A stretch of DNA of 64,000 bases from Platanthera guangdongensis (GCA_039583875.1 CM077159.1:2316812-2380811); one strand, 5' to 3'. Counted from the stretch's first letter, positions 34,446 to 46,221 are shown. The notes: generated by a model not told the origin, from the sequence alone. Numbers and translations: made by a program.

Positions 34446-36500
34446 TGATGGGCTAAAACCCGAACAGGCAAGTGTACCTGTCGAATTGTAGTATCAAGAT
34501 CGTATTAAAACACGGGGTTGTCAAGTACTGCTACTCACGCTTGAACTATTATCCTACCGGAAGAAAGTGGGTTTTGAGAATTTTAAAATCAAACTGAAAC
34601 GAAATCTAAAACGGAACTATGGATTAAAAGATAGCACTTGATCGATGATTCACCATGAAATGAGATAGGAGAAATAAAAATAATATTTTATAATTGCGAC
34701 TTAACTCGACCGTGACGGATCCGAAAATAAGACAAAATCTCGCTAGAGCATTAAGTCTCCTAACTTATAGACGCTTTGATCGAAATCTCTTTACAAATCA
34801 AAGGGGCCTAAAGTTGCATTATCGAGGTGATCCGCACTATTGGATTTGACTTAAATCCGAAGGATTTACGTCGTCCTATCTCTAGGATTGCGTGCAACTC
34901 CTTCCCTCTTTGAGTGATCTTTCAAATCAACAAGTCTCTCGACTATTATGAAATGAGATCAAAGGTCTACTACCGTATACCGGAAATACGGAGTCGGCTC
35001 GAAATAAATCAAAGAGGGATCGAGCGAAAGTTAGCAAAAACAAAATTATGAAGTAAAAATAATTCCTATCTCAAATCATGGATCCTCATGATCAAATGCT
35101 AAAAGAAGATTAGCTACGCATAGTGGAAATTGAAATCAAAGTAGGATGAAAGAAATTCATATTCATTACTTGCACAAATAAAAGAGAACGCAATATTTAA
35201 AAAGGACAATATTATATTAAGTTGAAAGAAAAGGATTACAAAAATGAAAAGACTACAACAATAATGAAAGAAAATAACAACTCACTAACACTCTCCACTT
35301 TCCAACTCAACATTCTCATTCAACTTAAAACTTCACATCCCAAAAATTTCTCCCTTTGGCTTGAGGGATGGGGTGGCTTTTATAGGAGATGGAGAAGGAT
35401 CTAGAATGAAATGAAGAGGAGGAGGCCAAGGGGGGTGGCCGGCCATGTGTAGGGGAGAGTGCATGAACATCATTTAATGAGGGAGAGAGAAAAAATCCAA
35501 ATACATGCACTTTCTTTTGGGAAAATAAAAAGGAAAATAATTAAAAAAAGGGGAATGTATGAGTTTAAATGAGAATGAGAGAGAGGGAAAAAGGGATGAA
35601 TGAGAAATATGAAAGGGGAGAAAATAATAAAGGGGAGAGAGAGGGGAGGGGCCGGCCATCAAGGAGGAAAATGCATGAATGGGAAGGTACATGCATGGAA
35701 TTAAGTGAGGTGGAGAGCATGAGGTGGCCGGCCATGCACTTAATGGGGAGCCATGCAAGGTGGCTTGATACATGCATTTTCGGGTGGCACTTTGGAGGAG
35801 GCTTGGGTTGCACTTGGAGAGGGTCGGGCTGCACCAATGTGGTATAAATGAAGTGCTTTGGGCTGTTGCATCATTAAAATGGGCTGCTCAATTGAAGTGG
35901 GCTGCTGCATTTGGAGGGGGCCGACCAACTTGAAGAAGGCTGCACTTTGTGGGCTGGTTGCATGGGCTCGGGTTCACCATGAGGGCTTGGCTTGCATCAT
36001 GTGGCTTCAAGGGAAGGGGTCGGGCTGCTCCAAAACTTCAAGGGCTGCATGTGGGTTGGCTTCAAGTGGAGGCTCGGGTTTAACTTGAAGTGGGCTGCAT
36101 CATGTAGCATGGACCTACAAGAAAATAAAGCATAATAACATTAGTTATATAACAAAACATAACACAAATAAGTAACATAATATTAGTTGTTAAAACTAAA
36201 CTAAACATAACAAACATAACATACTATTAATTAATTATATTCATAACAAAACACTAGTAAACATAAAACATAAAACCTATACTAAAACTATAGATTTTTA
36301 TATCAAAACATAATAAAATAAAATTGCAACATAATGAGCAAATAAAACTATAATAAAACTAAGAATTATAAAATCCTAACACAACAAGACTTTAAGAAGA
36401 AATAAAACAAAACATGCATAAAAATACTTGAAACATATAATTAAACTAGGAATTTTGCATACTAAACTACCCCAAAAACGATGACTAAAATAAGTCATCA
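34446..36500 (-). repeat. Athila element A, 5' LTR
   Basis: 2055-bp partner of 21947-24003. Differences are about ten substitutions plus a 2-bp length change in an A run. It ends ...AAGTCATCA, followed by the target duplication CTACT (36501-36505) and then the rest of the Tekay-2 LTR. The near identity dates the insertion as the more recent event relative to Tekay-2. Confidence 0.95.
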
Positions 36501-36634
36501 CTACTCGACCGCACGGACGCGAAATTGCCCTACCGGCATTGCGCTGTCAAATCGACGTTAAAAGTAACGCCACGACGTCATAAATCTGACGTTGCCCAAA
36601 CAAATAAAATCATCGAAAAATCGGGGGCGTTACA
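36501..36634 (-). repeat. Tekay-2 3' LTR, right part
   Basis: 134 bp that complete the LTR started at 18801-21946. In element orientation it begins TGTAACGCCCCC at 36634, directly after the polypurine tract (36638-36646, AGGGGGAGT on the minus strand). The position proves that element A inserted in U3 of Tekay-2, 129 bp from the LTR start once the target duplication is discounted. Confidence 0.9.
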
Positions 36635-36739
36635 GTCACTCCCCCTAAAAAGAAGTTTTGTCCTGAAACTTAACACAACTCCAAAACCAATCAAAACGAA
36701 AAATCAAACATAACTGAAAACATAACGACATACCTGAAA

Positions 36740-37497
36740 CTAAGAGAAGAGGTGCGGGTGAGATTCCCTCATCACCGATTCCAATTCCCACGTCGCGCAC
36801 TCGACGTCTTGATTTCTCCAAAGAATCTTGACCATAGGGATGGTCTTTCTCCGTAACACACACTCTTGAGAATCCAGAATACGAACGGGTTCTTCCACAT
36901 ACGTAAGGTTGGGCTGAATCTGGGGTATCGAGTCGAGGACTTGACGGTCACTACGAACACACTTCCGCAACTGGCTCACATGGAACACATCATGGACACC
37001 AGGGAAAGTCGCAGGCAAAACCAGCCTATAAGCTGACACTCCGATGCGCTCAATAATCTGGAAAGGTCCCACATACCTGGGGTCTAACTTGCGGTTCCTA
37101 CCAAATCTTTTAACACCGGACATCAGAGAAACCTTAAGAAAAACCAAGTCTCCAACCACAAACTCCAGATCGACCCTTTGAAGATTAGCATACTTCTCAT
37201 AGCGCTCTTGAGCCACACGAAGCTTTTCTCGAATATGAGTCACAGCACAATTCATCTCTTCAAGAGCTTCCGGACCTAACAACAGCCTTCACCAACTTCA
37301 GCCCAAAACAGTGGGGTTATACAACGCCTCCCATACAAGGCCTCAAACGGAGCCATCTGCAGAGTCTCTGGATAACTGTTATTGTATGCAAACTCCATGA
37401 GTCTGAGACGCTCATCCCAAGCACCACCATGATCCAAAATATAACACCTGATCATATCCTCTACGATCTGATTTACCCTTTCCGTCTGACCATTAGT
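36740..37497 (-). pseudogene. Tekay-2 integrase C-terminal region and chromodomain
   Basis: 36740-37282 is open (180 codons): integrase C-terminus with FVVGDLVFLKVS, RNRKLDPRYVGPFQIIERIG, VFHVSQLRKC, then a chromodomain-like tail (ECVLRRKTIPMVKILWRN; CATWELESVM). 37283-37497 holds the preceding part (AYNNSYPETLQMAPFEALYG), in another frame, with a frame change near 37285. The order and chromodomain place the element in the Tekay clade, as for Tekay-1, though the two are clearly different families by sequence. Confidence 0.8.
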
Positions 37498-38004
37498 CTA
37501 CGGATGATAGGCAGTGGAATACCTTAAATCGGTACCCAACCCATCCTGTAAACTCTTCCAAAAACAAGACGTAAATCTAGAGTCCCAATCTGATACGATG
37601 CTAATAGGCACACCATGCAACCTGATGACCTCCTCAAGATATAACTCAGCTATCTTCTTCATCGAGTACCCAATCTTAAATGGAACAAAGTGAGCACACT
37701 TTTTCAATCTGTCGACTATCACCCAAACGGAGTCATGCCCACGGGGAGATTTTGGCAGACCGGTGATAAAATCCATTGAAATACTTTCCCACTTCCAACT
37801 TGGAATATCAAGCGGTGTCAACTTACCACCAGGCCTTCTATGATCAACCTTAACACGCTGACATGTAAAACATTCCGATACAAACTTTGCGATGTCGTTC
37901 TTCATCCCTGACCACCAAACAATTTGCTTCAGATCTTTATACATCTTTGTGGAGCCAGGGTGGTAGGCTACACTGGAACCATGAGCTTCAGCACAGATCT
38001 TAGC
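37498..38004 (-). pseudogene. Tekay-2 integrase zinc-binding and catalytic core
   Basis: The open part 37498-37944 encodes [16 protein letters not shown] (end of the zinc-binding domain), the core [18 protein letters not shown] (first catalytic Asp) and [15 protein letters not shown] (second Asp). It stops at a TAG (37498-37500) at the YHP of the conserved [11 protein letters not shown] block, whose Glu lies just beyond. The upstream end is an in-frame TGA at 38005. Both are single nonsense codons in a continuous frame. Confidence 0.8.
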
Positions 38005-38775
38005 TCAAATATCGTCAAAGGCGGGGACACAAAATCTACCCCGATACTTCAGGGTGTCCAACTCGTCCACAGAGAAATCGGGTAGCTCTCCCTTCTCCGT
38101 TCTATTCCAGAGATGTAACAAATCTGGATCATCCTTCTGATGTGCTCGAGTAAGGGAAATCCAAGAAGGTTCTTCTGCTTTTAGACTTACAGGCATAGTA
38201 CAACTCCCAAATTCAATATCCATCAACAAAAATTCTTCTACCAAGGACTGTACTGACAGATTAAAAATTTTTGCGGTCTTCCTACTCAAGACATCGGCTA
38301 CTACATTAGCCTTTCCTCGATGATAAAGAATTTCCACTTCATAATCCGCCACAAATTCTAACCACTGACGTTGGCGCAGATTTAGTTCTTTCTGAGTGAA
38401 GACGTACTTCAAACTCTTATGATCCGTATAGATCTTGCAAAACGCACCATACAATAAGTGTCTCCAAAGCTTCAGTGCATAAATTACGGCAGCAAACTCC
38501 AAATCATGCGTCAGATAGTTTCTCTCGTGGATCTTTAGTTGTCTCGATCCATACGCAATCACCTTACCATCTTGCATTAAAACGCAACCAAGTCCGATAT
38601 GTGACGCATCAACGTACACAGCATACTCAACTCCTTCAATAGGCAAGGTTAAAATCGGTGCAGTACATAATCTCTTCTTCAGCTCTTGGAAAGCCTCTTC
38701 ACATTTATCACTCCAAATGAAAGCAATATTCTTCTGAGTAAGTTTAGTTAGAGGAGCAGACAACACTGAAAATCC
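38005..38775 (-). pseudogene. Tekay-2 RNase H
   Basis: The 253-codon open part has the RNase H motifs [32 protein letters not shown] and [12 protein letters not shown], followed by the tether to integrase. It is in frame with RT upstream, separated by one TAA at 38776-38778 just after [11 protein letters not shown]. Confidence 0.85.
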
Positions 38776-39093
38776 TTACATGAATCTTCTATAATATCCA
38801 GCTAGGCCTAAGAAACTCCTAATCTCCTTCGGCGTAGAAGGTCTCTCCCACTCCATTACCGCAGAAATCTTAGTCGGGTCCACAGAAATACCGTCCTTGC
38901 TTACCACATGACCCAGAAAGGACACCTGAGGTAACCAAAACTCACACTTGCTCAACTTCGCATATAACTTATGCTCCCTCAGGGTCGACAAAACCAGACG
39001 GAAATGCTGAGTATGCTCCTCAACATTATGAGAATACAGCAAGACATCATCTATGAACACAATAACAAATCGGTCCAAGAAATCCTTGAACAC
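38776..39093 (-). pseudogene. Tekay-2 reverse transcriptase, palm and thumb part
   Basis: 105-codon segment with [15 protein letters not shown] (catalytic FIDD) and [21 protein letters not shown], ending at [11 protein letters not shown]. It belongs to the same RT as the segment 39094-40102 but is in a different frame because of an indel near 39095-39105. Confidence 0.85.
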
Positions 39094-40102
39094 CCAATTA
39101 TCAAATCCATGAAGCCAGAAGGTGCATTGGTTAAACCAAAAGACATCACCAGAAACTCATAATGTCCATGTCGTGAACGAAAGGTAGTTCGTGGAATGTC
39201 AGCCTCACGAATTCTCAACTGGTGGTAGCCTGAGCAAAGATCAATCTTTGAAAACACTGACCTACCACGCAACTGATCGAACAGATCATCAATTCTTGGC
39301 AGGGGATATCTATTCTTAATGGTTACCTTGTTCAATTCCCTATAATCGATGCAAAGTCTCATCGATCCATCTTTCTTCTTGACGAACAAAACAGGAGCAC
39401 CCCATGTAGAAGAACTTGGTTTAATAAAACCGCAACTCAGCAACTCATCGAGCTGAGTACGCAACTCATCCAACTCGCGTGGAGCCATGCGGTACGGTGC
39501 CTTGGCAATAGGACGAGTACCTGGCTCGAGGTCTATCACAAACTCAATCTCCCTTTCAGGAGGAAGTCCTGGAAGACTATCAGGAAAGACATCTGGAAAC
39601 TCTCGCACCACCGAGACATCCTCAAGACGTGGTGTAACAAAAGCTGTTTCCAGAGCAGAAATAGAAACTAAAAATGCCGCGCAACCAGACTCGATGGCAC
39701 GGCAAGCACGTACCGCAGAAATGACGGGGGAAACTCTATCCAGAAATCCATAAACACTCATAGGTTGGTCGTCGTCCATCTTGAAATCCAATCTCTTAGC
39801 CTTGCACTGGATGACCGCATCATACTTGGATAGCCAGTCCATGCCCAGAATCACGTCAAAATCAGACAGATCCAAACTCATCACATCCGCATATGCCAGA
39901 AAATTGCCAAGACAGATAGGGCATCTCAAAACTCCTTGGCTAGATATCACCGAATCACCGGAAGGGAGCTTGACATTGAAGGAGCCTCCTAATTGGTCGA
40001 CACTCAGACGGTGCTTATCAACAAATCTTCGGGCCACAAAGGAATGGGTGGCACCCGAGTCGAAAAGGACACGAGCCCACCTATTCCGCACCTCAAACTC
40101 CC
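39094..40102 (-). pseudogene. Tekay-2 protease and reverse transcriptase N-part
   Basis: Protease motif [16 protein letters not shown], then RT fingers and palm: [52 protein letters not shown]. The start at 40102 is set by the proposed intron: from this base the frame joins gag and runs 13 residues to the protease Asp, the same distance as in Tekay-1. The frame is lost near 39100 shortly before the FIDD motif. Confidence 0.85.
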
Positions 40103-40173
40103 CTAAAACCGTAACATGCGTAACTAAACGAACAATAACTAGGGCAACAAGGATAAATTAAACTGAGGCTAAC
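40103..40173 (-). other. Putative 71-nt GT-AG intron between gag and protease (Tekay-2)
   Basis: The minus strand shows TCAG|GTTAGC at the left border and TTTTAG|GG at the right, with a U-rich body. Gag leaves one G at 40174; joining to 40102 makes a Gly codon and continues into protease. Without splicing, gag stops two codons later, at the TAG formed by the donor itself (40169-40171). The codon phase and the distance to the protease Asp equal those of the 92-nt segment in Tekay-1. The borders have no direct repeat here, which argues against a simple insertion. 71 nt is near the lower limit for plant introns. Confidence 0.7.
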
Positions 40174-41421
40174 CTGATATCACTTGCGTAGAGGATTGGG
40201 TTTCCTCGCTGGTCATCACGTTCAGCTTTCCTTTCCCTTTATCCAGGTTTGGTGGCGGTGGTAGAGCTCTAGGTGGGGAAGGCTGCAGTGGGGGCTGAGC
40301 CTGGGGGCACGAAGACTTCTGGTGTCCCTTCTGCCTGCACTGGAAGCAAATCCTTTCTTTCATCCAGCACCGACTCACATCATGACCCTTCCTTGCACAG
40401 AACGAGCACACAAGCTCTCCCTTGGGTGCACCTTGGATGGAATGCACTTGCTGTTGCTTCAGGGTGGCAGTCCTCTTGAAGCACCTTTCATAGGGGTGGC
40501 CAGGACGACCATAGAAGCTACACACTTCCTTACTTTTCTTCTTCGAAGAAGGGCCAGATGCCCTGGAGCTACCATCCTCAGTGCATTTTCTTTTCTCCTT
40601 CCTCGCCGCAGCACCGCGCTTCTTGTCATGTTCAATCGCCTCCACTTTTAAAGCGGCTTCCACTGCTTTCGCATAACTTTCAGCTTGGTAAGCGCATGAC
40701 AACTGCTGGACATCGCTTCTTAGTCCTCCCAAGAAACGTTTCACTATACCATCCTCAGAAGCTACCAAATCCAGAGCAAACCTGCTCAGTTTGCTAAACT
40801 CAATCTCGTACTCGCACATGGTTAGTTGTCTCTACTTTAGATGCAGGAAGTTATTCATCAGGCGGTCTTGCTCGACCGAGGGCAGAAACGTTTTCAGCAA
40901 CATCTTCTTAAAAGATTCCCAAGTACAGCCTTCCTTCAGGCTCTCTCTTTCCTGAATCCACCAACTCTTCGACAGACCTTTTAACTGAAAGGCTGCAATC
41001 ATCACCTTCTGGGCTTCTAGAATTCCAGAATACGAAAACATCTCCTCGATGGAGATGATCCAGTCATCTATAACCACAAAGTCAGTACTCCCGTCGAAGG
41101 TGGGAGGCCCCAACCGCTAGAAGTGCGATATGAAATTCATTTCTGGTGGTATCGCCATCGGGGGAACCAGAGGAGCAGGCGTATCGGGCACGACTTGGCC
41201 CGAGGCGGGCTCTTGCGCTGAAGGTTGCTTCGCGGGAGCGGCAGACAACAAAGACTCAATTTGCGATTGCATCGCATCCAACTGCCTTGATAGAGCCTCA
41301 TTGCTCTAACGCAGACTCTCGATAATCGCATCACATTGTACACCTGATGACTCACCCTCCGACTGGGGAGTCGATCTCGTCGCAGCACGCTTTGGCGGTA
41401 TTCTAAAAAGCAAACGAACAA
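40169..41421 (-). pseudogene. Tekay-2 gag
   Basis: Gag in pieces of one frame: an N-terminal part from about 41405 (its expected ATG reads ATA), a TAG at 41306-41308 and one at 41117-41119, a core 40832-41113 (GPPTFDGSTDFVVIDDWI; AAFQLKGLSKSWW; FLPSVEQDRLMNNFLHL), a TAG at 40832-40834, and the part 40169-40819. The latter has the end of the core (EYEIEFSKLSRFA) and knuckle-like clusters including CFQCRQKGHQKSSC and CSFCARKGHDVSRC. These three stops and the lost ATG make it non-functional. Confidence 0.8.
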
Positions 41422-41937
41422 CTCATCAAAATCCTAGCTTACGATAAAGCCACACAACTAGTTCAGAACCATACTTAAAAGACACTCGCTTATGCTGCAA
41501 CTTGCTCTATGATTTTATAATGATGCTATGTCCTACTTAGGATGATATCCTATCATCCTATTGACTCTTGTGCCTATGACATGAATGCATGTATTCATAT
41601 TCGTTTTCTAATTTAAAACCATGTGTGTACATATGTCATCCCGCAAATCTTTAGCTTGACACGTTGTGCTTATGCAATGTTATGCTATGCATGATGGTGC
41701 TATACATTCTAAAAAAAGGCCCTAATGCATGTCATGAGCAGCGTACGCATGATAATGTTATGCATCCCATACTACATAACATTCTCATGCAACGAAAAAG
41801 AAACGTGCTAGGCGCATTCATGTGGTGAGGTTATGCATCCCATACTACATAACCCTCACATGTTGCCCCTATGGTGGATCCATATACAGACGCATATTAT
41901 GCATCCCATACTACATAATAGGCCACGTATACTTCAT
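41422..41937 (-). other. Tekay-2 leader, 3' part, with three hairpins
   Basis: Untranslated leader between gag and the B insertion. Three hairpins have the same 12-nt loop CATCCCATACTA (plus-strand reading) and inner stem TTATG/CATAA. They are 41754-41783 (stem AATGTTATG/CATAACATT), 41825-41859 (stem GTGAGGTTATG with one bulged base opposite) and 41895-41920 (stem TATTATG/CATAATA). The outer stem bases differ but stay paired. Leader hairpins between primer site and gag are where retroviral RNAs dimerise and are packaged; that role here is only a suggestion. Confidence 0.7.
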
Positions 41938-42265
41938 TGTTGGGTATTCCATCCACATGAACCCAGATTTGATGAAGTCACCCTAGAACTAAGATGAATT
42001 AAGCTGTATTTGATGCTTGGTTTGAGCTATATGTTTGCAGGAATTTCACTGGGAAGTGTAGACCAATGTCACCTCACAGTGGGTCACCAAACACAGGAAC
42101 TGTGCAATGTAATCCCTCATTGCATATTCCAAGGTGTTGACTCATGTGTGATCTCTCTATTGGGATACACTTCATATTCAAGCTATTGGTCTATGGGAAA
42201 GGAATTGGAAGTTGGCTACTCTAGAAGAATCAGTTTTTCCAACATCAGAAAATTTCTAAGTGTTT

Positions 42266-42979
42266 TACTCGAGTAGAGTCTTCACCTACTCGAGTAGTCT
42301 GGGTATAAGTTACTCGAGTAAAGGAACCTTGTACTCGAGTAGACATAGTCATATACTCGAGTAGCTAAGTCACCTACTCGAGTAGACCAAGTCATATACT
42401 CGAGTAGCATGCTTATATACTCTAGTAGATTACTCTTTATACCCGAGTACTAAAGGTTTTTCTCACCTAAATTTCTCTAAGTTATATACTCGAGTAAGTA
42501 TACTCACATACTCGAGTAGATATAAACATACTCGAGTAGTTCATTTTACCTACTCGAGTAGTTCATGTGTCACCCGTGTACCTAGCTGTTTCCCTACTCC
42601 AGAATTTTTCTAAGTCTTTTACTCGAGTAGAACTTTCACCTACTCGAGTAGATTACTTCCTCTCGAGTAGTTTAGTTCAACTACTCGAGTAGTTGCCAGC
42701 AGACCTCTTCAGAATTTTTCTAAGTATTCCACTCGAGTAGTACCTCATGTACTCGAGTAGGTTATGTAATATACTCGAGTAGCTCTTCCAGTACTCGAGT
42801 AGATCCTCTATATACTCGAGTAGGTCTCTACATATACTCGAGTAGTTCTGTCTGCTTACTCGAGTAGTTGATCTCTATATACTCGAGTAGTCTTTATACT
42901 TATACCCGAGTATGTTCTCCTTCATATACTCGAGTAGGTATTCACCTACTCGAGTAGTTATTGACTTACTCGTGTAGTT
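42266..42979. repeat. TACTCGAGTA palindrome array in element B 5' LTR
   Basis: About 30 copies of TACTCGAGTA (often as CTACTCGAGTAG), spaced about 20-27 bp, with spacers of unrelated sequence often beginning ATAT or CACC. A few variants are ACTCTAGTAG, ACCCGAGTA and ACTCGTGTAG. It ends about 115 bp upstream of the TATA box. The array is also present in the 3' LTR (61274-61986) with nearly the same unit order. Confidence 0.95.
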
Positions 42980-43095
42980 GGCTGAATCTTTCTGAAATTT
43001 TTCTAAGTCTTTTTTCTGACGGGATTTTTCAAATCACGCGACATGATTGGTCCACGTGTACGTCATTATGACCGATTATGACTGTTAGTCTCTCC

Positions 43096-43103
43096 TATAT
43101 AAG
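43096..43103 (+). promoter_or_regulatory. TATA box of element B 5' LTR
   Basis: TATATAAG in CTCCTATATAAGGTC, downstream of the palindromic array and followed by a leader-like sequence. An identical copy is at 62104-62111 in the 3' LTR. Placement fits a promoter that produces the genomic RNA. Confidence 0.7.
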
Positions 43104-43823
43104 GTCTTATCAGAAAATGACAAACCCTAAGTATTCTCAAAGCTTTCTTGTAATTTCTTTTTCGAGAAATATTCTTCAACCGCCCCCTCTCTGACTTTCG
43201 CGAAACGGAAGCCGCCGCCGCCGCCTTCTTCTCCGGCCAAAGCTTCCACTTTCAGAGGATTATTCTGAAGAAAGGTTACAGATCGAGATCGACTTCACTG
43301 ATCATATTCTCTCTCGATTTCTGTAAAAGCGAGTAGATCCAGATCGAGGCCGAGACCTTTTTCACCGATTTCCGAAAGTGCTACAAAGTTGAAAAGAAGA
43401 AGATCCTGGACGTTTCCTTCAGATCTGAGTGATTTACAGTTTGTATTCTTGTAAACTCTTTATTAATCTTGTAGGAGAAATCTTCTCCGAGTGTAGGAGT
43501 TTTTCACTCCGAGTTTGTAGGAAGTGCTATCTTCCGAGGTGTAGATCCTCTTGGTTGGATCGAGTTTGTAGGAACTTTGTTCCGAGGGTAGGATCGATTT
43601 TTGTTCCGAGATAGTGGAGTAGCCGAGTCTAGTTGATTGCTAGATCGGTGAGGGAAAGTGGATGTACCCACGGTTGGGGAACCACTATACATCTTGTGTC
43701 GTCTGTGATATTGGTAGATATTTCTGTGCAGTGCTCTAATTATTTTTTATAACGCAAAAGACGCAAAAACCACCTATTCACCCCCCTCTAGGTGATTTAG
43801 GTCGACAACAGTTTTCTTTCAAT

Positions 43824-43836
43824 TGGTATCAGAGGC
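43824..43836 (+). other. Element B primer-binding site (initiator tRNA-Met)
   Basis: TGGTATCAGAGGC begins two bases after the LTR end and matches the initiator tRNA-Met primer site used by most plant copia elements. Confidence 0.9.
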
Positions 43837-43881
43837 AGGTTGATCGTCAAAAGGTTAACACCTTGATCAGATCCAGATCTG

Positions 43882-46215
43882 TTGTCTGTAAGATTCTACC
43901 ATAAAATAGACAAGGGCAAAGATTTCGTCAAGCTTCCTCTGTGCAACAAAAACAACTTTCCCATGTGGGAAGAAAGGATAAAATTTTTCATGGAAGTAGT
44001 GGATCCAAGGATCTTCATGATCGTTGAAGAAGGTCCTTACGTTCCCATGACTATGTCCACTATCGACCCTACCAAGAAAGTTCCCAAAAAGCTAATGGAT
44101 CTCGACAAAGACGAGATTGCACTTGTCTCTCTCGACAAGAAAGCTAAGAACATCATAGCAAGTGCAGTCGATGACTCGATGCTGCAGAATTTGATTCACT
44201 GTCAATCAGCTAAGGAGATGTGGCACTCCTTAGTCACTTTGATGGAAGGGACTGAAGAAGTAAGGGATGATCGGAGATCCCTTCTCAATCAAAAATATGA
44301 AGCGTTCCGACAAGGGAACAAGAAAACAATCGCCGACACCTTTGAGAACTTCTTCAAGATTGTAAATGGCCTAAGGGTGTATGGTCGTGTCTTCAGAAAT
44401 GGAGAACTGAACGACAAATTCTGGAGATCCCTAACCAAGGAATGGGATAACAAGGTATGTGCCATCAGGGAGTTCGGGAAGCTAGCTGAAACGGACCCGC
44501 AAAATCTCTTTGGAAAGCTTATGTCCTATGAACTCCAAATCAATACAAGAAAAGCTGAAGAAGAGAAGGGCAGGTCTGCTCTAAAGGAGAAATCTGTCGC
44601 TCTAAAGGCAGACACCTCCAGAAAGACTAAGGCTACCTCCCCCGCTCCAGCACCAGAAGTTGATGAAGAAGAAGAAACATCAGAGCCCAGCACCTCGCGC
44701 TCTGAACTATTTGAAGGAGAGTTCTCTTTGCTCTTAAGGTAATTCAAGAAGTTTCTTAATAAAAAGAAACAATGGAAAGGCAAGGATGCCTCACACAGAA
44801 GATCGCGGCGCGATGACGATCGACAAAGAAAAGGCTCAAGCAGCCACGACAGGTATAACACTAAACAGAACAAATACGTTTCAACTGACATCATTTGCTA
44901 CTGTTGAAATAAGCCAGGTCACGTCATTGCTGACTGCCCTCACAAGAAGAAGGAGGGTGGTAGAAGAGAAGAAAAGAAATCCTCATACAACAAGAAGAGG
45001 AAGGAGAAGAGCCTCATAGCCAAAAGGAGCAGGACTCTTAACGACTCCGACTCATCTGAGTCAAGCAAAGAAGAAGAAGCTTACTTTGGGCTAATGGCTC
45101 AAACTGATGATGAACAAGAGCCCCAGTTCACTGGGAAGGTAAACTCTCATACCCCTCTTTCAGATTCTGAAGTCTCTGACCATGATTGCGAGGGTAGCTC
45201 TTCTGACGATGAGTCAGAACTAATGGCCCAGTACAAGGAGTAAATCATGGCTTACGACAAATGTCGTCGAGTCGTGAAGACTCAGGCTAAAGAGATCAAA
45301 TCTCTAAAAGCCGAAGAGAGCAACTTGAGAGAGAAACTCGCAAAGACTGACTCCCTCGAAGAAAACTTCAATAATGCTATTGAAGAATACAACAAGGCTC
45401 TTGTGCACCTTGACCTGAAGGAGAAGATCATCAAAGGATTGGAAGCCGAACTTGCGGCTGAAAGGAAACTTGTTGAGAGTTTCTCGAAGCCCAAAACAGT
45501 TCTTCCATTCGTTGCTGAATTCTCAGCAAAGGCCAAGGGAGCTGGACTAGGCTATGAAGAAGCTCCTAGTAAATCCTCTAGGAGAAACAAGAATCAACGG
45601 AAAAATAAGGCCGCCAAAAAGGCCTCAGCCGAAGAAAAGGGAAAAGCCCCTCAGAATCAAACCACATTCAGAAAGGTCATCTTTCCAACAAATGAGTTTG
45701 ATTTTGACTCCTCATACGGGCACTTTGCTAGGCCTACTTATGTAGAGCCAAAGTCCCTCTATCAAGGATGGGCTCGACCCCGAAACTTTCGCGAAAGTGT
45801 CTTTAAGGCACCTTATGAAGAAGTTGTTCTTCAGAGCTATGGCCCTTTCAATCATGGGCATAACTTCAAGAACGCACCAAAGACAAAGCCTGTTGTAGAG
45901 AAGCCCATAAAGGAGAAGAAGCCATGTGATTGCCATCATCATGAGACATCTTCCTCAAAGAATGCTACCCCTGCTAGACCAAAGTTCCAAAAGGTCAAGC
46001 AGGAGATCTTGAGGCAAAGGTACAACAGATTTGACTGTTGGTGCTGTGGTAAGGTTGGTCACTTCGCCATAGATTGCTGGTTCAATTCCAGAAATGCTGC
46101 AACCCCTCATGTCAGCAATATGAGAAGGACCGCTCATAATGCCAACACTCGTAGGGGGAGCACTCTAACCCGAGACCAAGGACCCAAACGTGTTTGGGTT
46201 CCTAAGGAGAATTGA
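43882..46215 (+). pseudogene. Element B gag (SIRE-type)
   Basis: The frame begins near 43882 (no ATG there; the first in-frame ATG is inside the domain). It has the short DUF4219/UBN2-like copia gag head (KLPLCNKNNFPMWEERIKFF; HSLVTLMEGTEEV; TFENFFKIVNGLRVYG) and a long acidic and coiled-coil region typical of SIRE. It contains two zinc knuckles. The first, at about 44900, has its second Cys codon replaced by a TGA; the second, CWCCGKVGHFAIDC, is intact at about 46040. Other in-frame stops are TAA at 44740 and TAA at 45241-45243. The piece 45247-46215 is open and ends in RVWVPK. Confidence 0.8.
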
Positions 46216-46221
46216 TTGTGA

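Larger units (their letters stand above)
41938..43821 (+). repeat. SIRE-type element B, 5' LTR
   Basis: 1884-bp LTR beginning TGTTGGGTATTCC and ending TTTTCTTTCA, matching 60947-62829 at roughly 98-99% by eye. Target duplication TTCAT at 41933-41937 and 62830-62834. U3 has the palindromic array 42266-42979; a TATA box TATATAAG follows at 43096-43103. The remaining 700 bp, R-U5, include repeated CGAG-rich phrases. The short open frames inside have no coding support. Confidence 0.95.

Noticed and set aside
42266..42979. CRISPR-like look (short repeats separated by unique spacers) of the CTCGAG array
   Set aside because: The repeat is a 10-12-bp palindrome with irregular spacing, sits in both LTRs of a plant retrotransposon, and no cas genes are present.
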